Part shown: one piece after another, positions 53,846 through 62,326 of the stretch | How positions within the stretch are numbered: position 1 is the stretch's first letter | How the letters are laid out: the number at the start of each line of letters is the position of its first letter | Assembly: GCA_031549865.1 (NCBI GenBank) | Contig: JAVBPE010000008.1 | Coordinates: 117,671 to 181,670, forward strand | Source: JAVBPE01 sp031549865 | GTDB lineage: Bacteria > Bacillota_I > Bacilli_A > Acholeplasmatales > Anaeroplasmataceae | Length of the DNA: 64,000 bases | Direction of reading: 5' to 3' | Made by a program: the position numbers and the translations under genes | The notes under the pieces: generated by a model | What the model was told of the DNA's origin: nothing | What the model saw: only the letters and a program-made list of their open reading frames with translations | Databases searched by the model: none

Positions 53846-56398
53846 TTAACAAGAACAATCAATTTTAGTTGTGAGCGTATATGTATTATTATTTAAATTT
53901 TGATCAAATGTAGATGATGAAACTTTTACAATATTTTTTATTTCACCATGTGCACATTCATTAACACAACCACTAATTAAGATAATTTTATTTGTATTAG
54001 CTGACATATTTCCAAGGCTTATAGATCCATTCCATCTATGCCAAGTACGCCCATTATCAACTGAATATTTAGCATCAAAAATCATTTTTGATATTTCATC
54101 ATTTAAAATAACATTAATTGCTTCACTAGGACCAGCATTAGAAACTATAATTGTATAAGTTATTTCCTCACAAGGCTGGGCCTTAATTGGGCATGCAGTT
54201 TTAACTACTGATAAATCGGCAGATATAGTAGTTACTATTGTGTTCGTAGTAGATTCATTGTTCGTTAAATCTGGGTCAAATGTATCACTATATACAGTAG
54301 CTTTATTAATAATAGTTTGTGCAGTATCAGAAACTATTCCTTTAATATATATATTAAGTGTTTCATCATTTCTTAAAATAGCGATAGAATAAGTTTTATT
54401 CCAAGGATACCAATTAGTATTATCAAGTGAATATTCAACATTCTTTATATCATTAGGTATATTATCGGTTATAAGAACATTTATAGCATTTGATGGACCA
54501 TAGTTTCTAATTGTTAATAAATACTTTATTTCCTCACCTTTTATAACTCGTTCATTAAGTACTTTTTTTATAATATCTAAATCAGCAGATGAAGAAACTA
54601 TTGTGTTCGTAGTAGATTCATTATTTGTTAAATCAGGGTCAAAAGTATCACTATATACAGTAGCTTTATTTACAATAGTTTGTGCAGTATCAGATACTAA
54701 TCCTTTAATATATATATTAAAAGTTTCATCTTTCTTTAAAGTTGAAACAGAGTACGTTCCATTCCAAGAATACCAATATGTATTATCAAGTGAATATTCT
54801 GCTTTTGTTAACTCATTAGGTATATTATCAGTTATCTTAATATTAATGGCATCAGAAGGTCCATAGTTTCTAACAGTTAATAAATATTTTATTTCATCAC
54901 CACTCATAACACTTTCATTCAGAACTTTTTTAATAATTGCTAAATCAGCTTCACTTTTAATATTTAAAGGAACTTCATTAGAATTAATTATGAATGAACT
55001 TGGGATACTACCTTTTATAAATGTATAGTCATATGAGAGTTCTCCCATATTAATAGTGGGGTTGACATCTGGAATACTAGTTACCAAGGCTTTAAAAGCA
55101 ATTACAACAGTTTTACCACTTATAATATCTGGTAATGAAAATCCAACATTAGGATTAAATGATGCTTCAGTAATACCATTTATAGTAACTGATCCCTCTA
55201 TAAATTTTAAACCAAAAGGAATTATATCTTTAAATTTTAAATTTGTCATTTCAAAATCATATGTATTTTTAAAACTAAGTGTATAAGTTACAATTTCATT
55301 AACTTGTGCATATGTTGTACTTATTTCCTTTAATAAAGGAATAGAAACAGAATTAATATCGACTTCTTTAACAACAACATCATCAAGTGCATAGTCATTT
55401 CCAATAGCAGATGGGCCTTGGCTTACAAATTGCACAGTTATAGAGGTATTATTTCCAGATTGAATAACACTACCTATTTGTACCCATTCAGGAATGTAGC
55501 GATTGGCAGGTATTTCTTGCCCAAGCGTTCTATCAACTAATACTTCACCATTTCCATCAATAATTCTGACTCCTAAAGCCGGTGCTTGATATCCTGAACG
55601 CTTAATCATATTTAAAATCCAAGCAGTAAATAAATAATATGTATTTGGTTTAACTGTAATAGTTTCATTAAAAATTAAACCACCTGGATTATCTCCATTA
55701 ATAACCATACTGCGGCCTGTTTCATTACCCGTTGTGTGGTCAGCAAAAGCCCACCAAGTATATCCTGAGGCAGTTGCACTAGTAATATTTTCAATTGTAT
55801 ACTCCCCATCCTTTGGAACTCGACTTACGAAGCCAAATCCTTCACCAACGCCTTGATATGTGGATGTTGCAAAAGTATAAGATGCTGTTCCTGGTGAATA
55901 AAAACCAAATGTACCATTTTGAGCAATTGTAATTAAATTTGGATCTAATATTGTTACGTTATGATCCATAACTTCTTCAATAGGAATATACTTAACTGGT
56001 CCATTTAAAATGTAATTATCAATATCAGTATTATTAACAGTTATTAATAAAGTATTTGGACTAGTGCAATCTAAATGTGTTGAGCCTGATGCCGGGCTAG
56101 GAATATAACTTATTGGTGGTGTAACAGCAGTAGTAAGTAAATCTTTAATAGTAGCATTTCTAAAATCACCTGGTGTAGTAAGAACACCATTATATCCATA
56201 ATATTCAACCATTTGATAATTACCATTTGGAACATTTATAAATGAATAATTACCTCCACTATCTGTATAAACAGCAAGTGTTTCTTTTGTAGATAAATTT
56301 TGTAAAACAATCGGTACATTAGCGATACCTTCTAACGAAGCTGAAGCAATTGTACTTCGATACCAATCATACATCAATCTTCCATTTATTGTAGCCAT
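53846..56398 (-). CDS. Large DUF11-repeat protein with SdrD-B-like N-terminus
   Basis: 850 aa without signal peptide or sorting motif. Residues 1-75 (INGRLMYDW ... GIANVPIVLQNLSTKETL) are a Cna-B/SdrD-B-like fold. A carbohydrate-binding-like segment follows (about 180-345, WWAFADHTTGNETGRSM). Then four DUF11 domains from about residue 350; the second and third are nearly identical, about 120 aa each. It ends in CSC. Similar proteins in spore-forming Clostridia and Bacilli may coat cells or spores, by memory. SD AAGGGGAG. Confidence 0.85.
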   Translation of the reverse strand: MATINGRLMYDWYRSTIASASLEGIANVPIVLQNLSTKETLAVYTDSGGNYSFINVPNGNYQMVEYYGYNGVLTTPGDFRNATIKDLLTTAVTPPISYIPSPASGSTHLDCTSPNTLLITVNNTDIDNYILNGPVKYIPIEEVMDHNVTILDPNLITIAQNGTFGFYSPGTASYTFATSTYQGVGEGFGFVSRVPKDGEYTIENITSATASGYTWWAFADHTTGNETGRSMVINGDNPGGLIFNETITVKPNTYYLFTAWILNMIKRSGYQAPALGVRIIDGNGEVLVDRTLGQEIPANRYIPEWVQIGSVIQSGNNTSITVQFVSQGPSAIGNDYALDDVVVKEVDINSVSIPLLKEISTTYAQVNEIVTYTLSFKNTYDFEMTNLKFKDIIPFGLKFIEGSVTINGITEASFNPNVGFSLPDIISGKTVVIAFKALVTSIPDVNPTINMGELSYDYTFIKGSIPSSFIINSNEVPLNIKSEADLAIIKKVLNESVMSGDEIKYLLTVRNYGPSDAINIKITDNIPNELTKAEYSLDNTYWYSWNGTYSVSTLKKDETFNIYIKGLVSDTAQTIVNKATVYSDTFDPDLTNNESTTNTIVSSSADLDIIKKVLNERVIKGEEIKYLLTIRNYGPSNAINVLITDNIPNDIKNVEYSLDNTNWYPWNKTYSIAILRNDETLNIYIKGIVSDTAQTIINKATVYSDTFDPDLTNNESTTNTIVTTISADLSVVKTACPIKAQPCEEITYTIIVSNAGPSEAINVILNDEISKMIFDAKYSVDNGRTWHRWNGSISLGNMSANTNKIILISGCVNECAHGEIKNIVKVSSSTFDQNLNNNTYTLTTKIDCSC
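54229..54950 (-). repeat. Tandem duplication inside the DUF11 gene
   Basis: Two adjacent units of about 360 bp. Each begins on the plus strand with TTGTGTTCGTAGTAGATTCA (near 54239 and 54602) and keeps long identical runs such as AATAGTTTGTGCAGTATCAG. Confidence 0.85.
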
Positions 56399-56528
56399 AA
56401 ATAATCTCCCCTTTTATAATTATAGCTAATATATAATATGGAGGTTCATAAAATTTGCTTATTATAAAATCACTAAGAAATTTACTTTATATCATATTTT
56501 TAATTTCTATCTTTCAAATCTGTATATT

Positions 56529-56795
56529 CTATTTTTCTTTTAGATTAATATAAGCAAGTCTTATTATTTTATCGATGTTTTTAATTAATTCAATTCGATG
56601 TGCACTCTGTCAAACAATTCTTGCGATAGCAAATATTGGAGTATATAATTCCATAGGTAGCTCAAGTATTTGATAGATTAAAACTGAATGAAAATCGACA
56701 TCTGCACTAATTTCTTTATATATTTTTCTTTTATTAGAAATAATTTGAGGTGCAAGATTAGCAGCCATTTCATATAAGTTATTTTTGTTATAAAT
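56529..56795 (-). pseudogene. Citrate synthase C-terminal remnant
   Basis: Reading the minus strand from 56795 gives NNLYEMAANLAPQIISNKRK, then ISADVDFHSVLIYQI, PMELYTPIFAIARIV, an in-frame TGA at 56612-56610, and QSAHRIELIKNIDKIIR to a TAG. The order VDF(Y)S..(V)Y...PxELYTPIFAIARI(V)GW.AHRIE is the C-terminal end of citrate synthase. The TGA, an upstream TAG and the lack of the first 300 residues show a dead gene. Confidence 0.8.
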
Positions 56796-56892
56796 CTACT
56801 ATTTTAAAGCACATTTATAGAAAATTATATATATGACATTACTTATATTGATATCTGAATTAAATCTATGATACGTGTTTTTGTAAAATCAA

Positions 56893-56922
56893 AAGTCGAT
56901 TTCTGTCGACTTATTTTTTTTA
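56893..56922 (+). terminator. Terminator upstream of the cassette
   Basis: AAGTCGA (56893-56899) pairs with TCGACTT (56906-56912), then A and nine T. Confidence 0.8.
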
Positions 56923-57022
56923 AAAAAATCGAACATTATGTTATAATGAAGAAAACAAACGATAAAAAAAAATTATACTTCCTAAAAATTTAATTTGCTA
57001 AAAAAATGAATGGAGGATTATT

Positions 57023-58216
57023 ATGAATATGTACAAAAAAAATATGTGGATAGATGGTATGTATAAAACGATAACAATTGATAAAGATTTATGGATTTAT
57101 AGAGGTATGGATGTAGAAAATAAAAAATTTAAAAAAGGGATATTTTACGAACTAAATAAAATATTTTTACTTCCAGCAATAAAATATATTGTACATAACA
57201 AAAATTATATTTGTTTTGTAACATTTGATGATGAATATTCAATAAAATATATTGATAATTGGATGCTTTCAGAAGATGGAAAAAAAATAAAAAGAGATGC
57301 AGCAGAAAATAATTATAAAAGTCAAAAATATTTGTCTTTTAAAACTTTAGAAAAAATAATTGATATTCAAATAACTGACAATGGTTTGTTTGCTCTAACT
57401 GTAAGCAATGAGGTTGAAAATGCTTTGCATATAATTAAATGGGATTTTATTGGTGATACAATCACTAATGCTTTCAATATTTATTCAGCTAATGTAATAT
57501 ATAATAATATAGAAAACATTAAATTTCTTGCTTCAGATTATAAAAAAATGAACTATATTTTATTGTATAATACAAAAGAAGAATATTGCTACACAGGAAT
57601 TTTAAAAGATGGTGATAAAAATATTTGCTTCGAGCAAATAGAAAAAATAAAAAATCAGTTTAAAAATCCGACATTAATTCTTTATGTTGACTCGACAAAG
57701 AATAATAATGCAGAAAACTATATAGAGTACTGGGGTTATGATAACACAAATAATATTTTTTTTACATATCAGCATTCAATTTGTAAAACATTAAATTCAA
57801 AATTATTACTAAAAAAATTGAAATCAGATTACTATTTTAATAATATTAAAGTAACTGCAATAAATGCTTTTAATCGTGAAAACAAATCTAACTCAAAAAA
57901 TGCTAATATGCTTTTATTACTTGCGACTGAAAATCCAAATATAATTTTTACAGCACATAATACTATTGATAATTATTATGAATTAATACCATTATTTTAT
58001 GATAAAAATTTCAAATTAATTGAGTTAAACAACATAGCATACCCACAATTAAATGGGAAAATTGATATTTTATGCTTATTTGATTCAAGATTAATATATG
58101 GAAATAAAAATATAAATATGTGGGGAGTTTACGATTTTCCATGTATAGAAATTCCTAACAAGCAACTTGAAATAATCTATCAGTCTAATATAAAAAGTGA
58201 CTTATTTGATTCTTAA
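57023..58216 (+). CDS. Unknown 397-aa protein, first gene of the cassette
   Basis: GGAGG 8 nt before the ATG. No signal peptide or TM segment. Repeated short beta-like units, each with an aromatic-rich strand (NKNYICFVTFDDEYSIKYID, TDNGLFALTVSNEVENALHI, NMLLLLATENPNIIFTAHN), suggest a beta-propeller-like sensor, but no family was recognised. It is 13 nt upstream of the TPR-kinase gene and has the same very high A content as the rest of the cassette. Confidence 0.75.
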   Translation: MNMYKKNMWIDGMYKTITIDKDLWIYRGMDVENKKFKKGIFYELNKIFLLPAIKYIVHNKNYICFVTFDDEYSIKYIDNWMLSEDGKKIKRDAAENNYKSQKYLSFKTLEKIIDIQITDNGLFALTVSNEVENALHIIKWDFIGDTITNAFNIYSANVIYNNIENIKFLASDYKKMNYILLYNTKEEYCYTGILKDGDKNICFEQIEKIKNQFKNPTLILYVDSTKNNNAENYIEYWGYDNTNNIFFTYQHSICKTLNSKLLLKKLKSDYYFNNIKVTAINAFNRENKSNSKNANMLLLLATENPNIIFTAHNTIDNYYELIPLFYDKNFKLIELNNIAYPQLNGKIDILCLFDSRLIYGNKNINMWGVYDFPCIEIPNKQLEIIYQSNIKSDLFDS

Positions 58217-58229
58217 TGAGGTAAAAATT

Positions 58230-60404
58230 ATGGACTTAATTAAATATTTAGATAAATGTACAATAAAAAAATATAATCAACTAAAAGAAGCAAAGTATTA
58301 TGCTCTTATTGGTTGTAAAAATCATAAAAGAAGCTTTTTTATGAATGAAATTGATATTTATCTTTGGTTAAAAGAAAGAGAACTATGGACTTTAGAGCGT
58401 CCATCATTGTTATTATATGCAAAATTACTTACATCAGTAAATTTTTTTTCTAATTTACCAGAAAAAATTTTATTTGATGCATTAAAAGCTATGAATTATT
58501 ATGGTAATTATAGTGACGTAATAAAAATTGCAAAAAATAAGAAAAAATCTATCAGTGAAGAAAATTATTTTAAGTTAATAAAGCACCTCGGAAAAGCTTA
58601 TAAAAGTTTAGGATACCATGAAGAAGCAATTAATTTATATAGAGAAGCAATTGAGGTTGCAATTAAAAAAAAAGATGAACTGCTAATTGCGTTTTTCTTA
58701 GTTCTTACAGCAAAATTATTTGATGACTATCAACAAAAAAAAGGTATGCATATGTTTTATCATAAACTTGCATATGGACGTTTAAAAAATAATATGGAAA
58801 TTAAAACTAAAGAAAACTATTCAAAGATATTTTCTATATGTGCAGATTGTTATTCTAAATCAATTTATAAAGAAAATCCTAAATTATCTAATGAAATATA
58901 TAAAAAAATATTTAAAGAATTCACATTAAATTCCGAGCAATATATTAGAATAAAATTAAATCATTTAATAACTCAAATCGAAAATCAGTTAGATAAATTT
59001 AATACTAAGAAATGCAAAACAATCTTAAAAAAATTTAAAATAATTGATGATTATATAAAAATTGTTGAAGATAACAAAAATGATCGTGCATGTGCAATTA
59101 GAAATATTCAAAAATATAAACTTTACAGAAAGTTTATAGAAAATTTAATTAAAAATAATTTAGTAACAGAATTGAATGAATTTTTAGGTGAATACTCTAT
59201 AGAATACATTTTAAATAGATTGAAATTTTATATGGCTATTTGTGAAAAATATCAAGAATCAAAATTTCAAGCTTATGCCTTACTGGAAAGTGCAAAACTA
59301 TTAAATATTCAAATGAAAATAAATTCAGATTCATTTTTTTGGCATATAAAACAGGAAATACAAGAACTAGAAGAAGCAAAAAAAATTATTATTATACCTT
59401 ATTCGAATAATAAACCGCTGGTTTCAGCCGTTTATATAGATATTATTGTAGAATTGTCAACTAGATATACAAAAATTAAATGTTTTTCTGAAGCATTATT
59501 AGGATATCAAACATTATATAATCATTTTAATCTTTTATTAAATGATATAAAAAAAGTATCAAATGAAATTGGTAGAATAATAATTGATAATAAAAAATCA
59601 TTTTCTGAATATAAAATTTTTTCATTAGAAGAAATGACGGAATTAAAAATGTCACTATTTTTAGATTATGAAACACTGACAAATAGACTTTTAGAAGTAG
59701 GAAGGAACATTAATTCTATTCACAATATGGATATTCAAAATTTTGTTGATGAAATAATCGCTTTTTCTAAAACTATAAATTATCACAATTTAAGTTCTTT
59801 AGTTACCAATATTAGACAAGAATGTGAAATGAAACTGTTGAATAAAAAAAAAATAATTACTTATTTAAATGCAATAGATAATAAAATCAAGGATATAAGT
59901 GAAAGTAATGATAGTTTATTTCCAAATGAATATTTCGATCCATTTATAGAAGCTGAAAATTGCATTTCAAAATCTGAATTTGAATTAATAAATGGAACAA
60001 TCGAAGTGAAAAAAAATAGTAATAGTAATCTATCTATATATTATTGTAAAAAATATTTTAATATTATTTTAAGTAATTTAATCTATAATATTAAACAAAC
60101 TGCAGTGAAAGAGAATATGCAAACATTTATAGCGCAAATAAATTTTAGTGAGAGTTTAATTGATGATAATAAAATCGTATTTTTACATATTGAGGATAAT
60201 GTCGGTAACATAGAGATATTTGAAAAAGTAATTAAAAATATTAATGATATGTCATTTGATAAAATATATCATGACAGGATGCATGGAACGGGCCTGAAAA
60301 CTATAAAGGAAATAACTCTAACAAAATATAATTGGGAAATAAAATTGAAGTCTAAACATGTTAAAGAAATAATAATTCCCCTTTGTTATAATAAAAAAGA
60401 ATAA
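58230..60404 (+). CDS. TPR protein with C-terminal GHKL ATPase (divergent histidine kinase)
   Basis: 724 aa from ATG 58230 (TGAGGT upstream). TPR-like helices lie around 110-300 (LGKAYKSLGYHEEAINLYRE is a clear TPR). A helical stretch near 480-560 may be the dimerisation/His region, but no classical H-box is seen; His in NINSIHNMDIQNF is a candidate. The end is a Bergerat fold: N-box ILSNLIYNIKQTA near 614, G1-like IEDNVGNI near 654 (degenerate) and G2 HGTGLKTIKEI near 685. No TM segment, so a cytoplasmic kinase. The partner receiver is two genes downstream. Confidence 0.82.
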   Translation: MDLIKYLDKCTIKKYNQLKEAKYYALIGCKNHKRSFFMNEIDIYLWLKERELWTLERPSLLLYAKLLTSVNFFSNLPEKILFDALKAMNYYGNYSDVIKIAKNKKKSISEENYFKLIKHLGKAYKSLGYHEEAINLYREAIEVAIKKKDELLIAFFLVLTAKLFDDYQQKKGMHMFYHKLAYGRLKNNMEIKTKENYSKIFSICADCYSKSIYKENPKLSNEIYKKIFKEFTLNSEQYIRIKLNHLITQIENQLDKFNTKKCKTILKKFKIIDDYIKIVEDNKNDRACAIRNIQKYKLYRKFIENLIKNNLVTELNEFLGEYSIEYILNRLKFYMAICEKYQESKFQAYALLESAKLLNIQMKINSDSFFWHIKQEIQELEEAKKIIIIPYSNNKPLVSAVYIDIIVELSTRYTKIKCFSEALLGYQTLYNHFNLLLNDIKKVSNEIGRIIIDNKKSFSEYKIFSLEEMTELKMSLFLDYETLTNRLLEVGRNINSIHNMDIQNFVDEIIAFSKTINYHNLSSLVTNIRQECEMKLLNKKKIITYLNAIDNKIKDISESNDSLFPNEYFDPFIEAENCISKSEFELINGTIEVKKNSNSNLSIYYCKKYFNIILSNLIYNIKQTAVKENMQTFIAQINFSESLIDDNKIVFLHIEDNVGNIEIFEKVIKNINDMSFDKIYHDRMHGTGLKTIKEITLTKYNWEIKLKSKHVKEIIIPLCYNKKE

Positions 60405-60426
60405 TAGAAAGGCGATATATCATACT

Positions 60427-60930
60427 ATGTTATATTTAATATATGGAAAACAAAATACAGGAAAATCTGAATTTTTTGAAAAAATAATCGAAAATAAATA
60501 TTCTAAAATAGTTTATTTTGCAACTTTATGGGAATCAAAAGACACATATGAAAAAATAAGAAAACATCAAAAACGTAGAAATGATAAATGGATATTTGGG
60601 AAAAGTATTGGTGATTCTTATGAAGATCAAATTTATATAATGAAATTATTAGAAGGGCTTGATAAAAATTCTGGCTTTATGATTGATGGATTAACAAATT
60701 GGTGCATGTATTGTGCAAAAAAAAATAATAATTACATTGAAGAGACAAAAAAACTGGTTGATATAATCATAAATATAATAAACTCTAACGAACACATAAA
60801 TTGGTATTTATTAGATAATGTTAAAAGTGATTATAATAAAGTCCCAATTTTACTTGATACATGGGATATCATATATAATAATTTATTAGATAAAATTAAA
60901 AGTCTTGAAATTATAGAATGGAGTAACTAA
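60427..60930 (+). CDS. CobU-like P-loop nucleotidyltransferase/kinase
   Basis: 167 aa. Walker A GKQNTGKS at 7-14; YFATLWESKDTYEKIRKHQK then RRNDKW aligns with the YIAT...RIxxHxxxRPxxW block of adenosylcobinamide kinase CobU, and His47 matches the CobU guanylylated His. FMIDGLTNW near 84-92 is the Walker B equivalent. No cobalamin genes are near, so a role in B12 synthesis is unlikely; it may act on another nucleotide or ligand within the cassette. Confidence 0.78.
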   Translation: MLYLIYGKQNTGKSEFFEKIIENKYSKIVYFATLWESKDTYEKIRKHQKRRNDKWIFGKSIGDSYEDQIYIMKLLEGLDKNSGFMIDGLTNWCMYCAKKNNNYIEETKKLVDIIINIINSNEHINWYLLDNVKSDYNKVPILLDTWDIIYNNLLDKIKSLEIIEWSN

Positions 60931-60931
60931 A

Positions 60932-62320
60932 ATGAATGTGTTATGGGCTGACGATGAATTTGAATGCGATCTAAAAATAAAAGCGATTTGTAAAGAAATT
61001 GAAAAAAATATGCAGAAAGAAAATGTAACTATAAATTGGATTTCTAAAACGGATTCTGCAGATGCATATAAAACTATAGATTATAAAGAAATTAATTTTG
61101 GTTTCGCACTTATTGATGTTGAATTTTTAAAAAATAACGAAAAACAAGCCATTTCGGCAATTGATTTATCTAGAAAATTAGAAAATAGAAAAATATATTT
61201 TGCGATATATTCCAATTTTATTGAAGATAGAGAAATGTTAAATAATCCATACTGCATTGGCATATACAAAAAAGGGTTAGATGATGACAACTTAATTAAA
61301 GATTTAAGAGAATTCTTTATTTGTCCTCCATTTAGAATTATACAAATAAGTGATCTGCATTATAATTTAGATATGGATGAAGTAGATAGGCAAACACTTA
61401 TTAGTTCAATAAATAATATTATAAAAAAAATTAACGCCGAAAAATCAATTGATATAATTGCAATTATTGGTGATCTTGTTGCTAAACGAACTGCTGAAGA
61501 ATTGGGTTATATGAATGAAATTTTAAATAAAATTTTTGAAGAAATAAATATTGATAAAGAACGCATATTTATTGTACCAGGTAATCATGAAGTTAATTGG
61601 GATAATTATTCATTAAATAAACGTTCCAAAAATGCTTATACAAGCTTTGCAAATTTTTACAATACTTTTTTTTCAAGAGAAATTATTTGTAAGTCAAATG
61701 GGAATAATAATGGACAATTGCCTATAAGTATTACTGCCGATGGGCTATCATGGAAAAGATTTTTAAAAAACCCCAATGTATCGATTATTGGGATTTGTTC
61801 AAATTCGGAAGACGAAAGTGAAAAGGGAAAGGGGAAACTATCAAATGACCAAATTAAATATATTAAAGAAAATTGGAGAAATGATAAAGATGAAACTGAA
61901 TTTAGAATTTTAATGCTTCATCATAATTTTTTTCCTATTCAATCGTTTAACAGTATGGATGAAAGTAAAACAATAACAAATACTGGTGCACTGTTAACCG
62001 CACTTAGTGAAGCAAAATGTGATTTAATTTTATGTGGACATACACATCGATCAGAGGTAATTTTATATCAATCTTCTACACTATCAGATAGTGGTTATAA
62101 ACGGAATAAATCTCTATTATTATCTGCAACTGGGACTAGTGGTGGTAATCCAACAACTGGTGATTATGCGCGACAATTTAACGTTATCGATGTCTCTAAA
62201 GATATAAATACAAATAACATGCAAATTGAAATTACACCATATCATTATGATAGTAGATTAACAATTTGGAATAAAAAGGAAGCAGCTAAATACGAGATAT
62301 GTATGGATGGAAGGAAATAG
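60932..62320 (+). CDS. Receiver domain fused to calcineurin-like metallophosphoesterase
   Basis: 462 aa. Residues 1-130 form a receiver: acidic pair D7-D8, phospho-acceptor D62 (FALIDVEF), S94 and K113/K114. From about 133 a complete class III phosphoesterase: ISDLHYN (D-x-H), IIGDLVAK, VPGNHEVNW, LMLHHNF and CGHTHRS near 368. All metal ligands are present, so it should be active, for example on cyclic nucleotides, nucleotides or phosphoproteins. Receiver-phosphoesterase fusions are unusual. GGAG 8 nt before the ATG; 1 nt after the CobU-like gene. Confidence 0.9.
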   Translation: MNVLWADDEFECDLKIKAICKEIEKNMQKENVTINWISKTDSADAYKTIDYKEINFGFALIDVEFLKNNEKQAISAIDLSRKLENRKIYFAIYSNFIEDREMLNNPYCIGIYKKGLDDDNLIKDLREFFICPPFRIIQISDLHYNLDMDEVDRQTLISSINNIIKKINAEKSIDIIAIIGDLVAKRTAEELGYMNEILNKIFEEINIDKERIFIVPGNHEVNWDNYSLNKRSKNAYTSFANFYNTFFSREIICKSNGNNNGQLPISITADGLSWKRFLKNPNVSIIGICSNSEDESEKGKGKLSNDQIKYIKENWRNDKDETEFRILMLHHNFFPIQSFNSMDESKTITNTGALLTALSEAKCDLILCGHTHRSEVILYQSSTLSDSGYKRNKSLLLSATGTSGGNPTTGDYARQFNVIDVSKDINTNNMQIEITPYHYDSRLTIWNKKEAAKYEICMDGRK

Positions 62321-62326
62321 ATTAAG

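Larger units (their letters stand above)
56400..57022. other. Long non-coding stretch with gene remnant and cassette promoter
   Basis: 620 bases without an intact gene. It contains the citrate synthase relic (56529-56795), a terminator (56893-56922) and a promoter for the 57023 operon: extended -10 TGTTATAAT near 56939-56947 without a strong -35. The rest is plain AT-rich sequence. Confidence 0.6.

Noticed and set aside
56610..56612. TGA read as tryptophan (recoded genome)
   Set aside because: Several real genes (mraY, alaS, rsmD, the 20389 hydrolase) end at TGA and tryptophans are TGG. The TGA here lies in a decayed gene.
60427..60930. Cobalamin biosynthesis locus
   Set aside because: The protein is CobU-like, but no other B12 gene or cobalamin riboswitch is present in the window.
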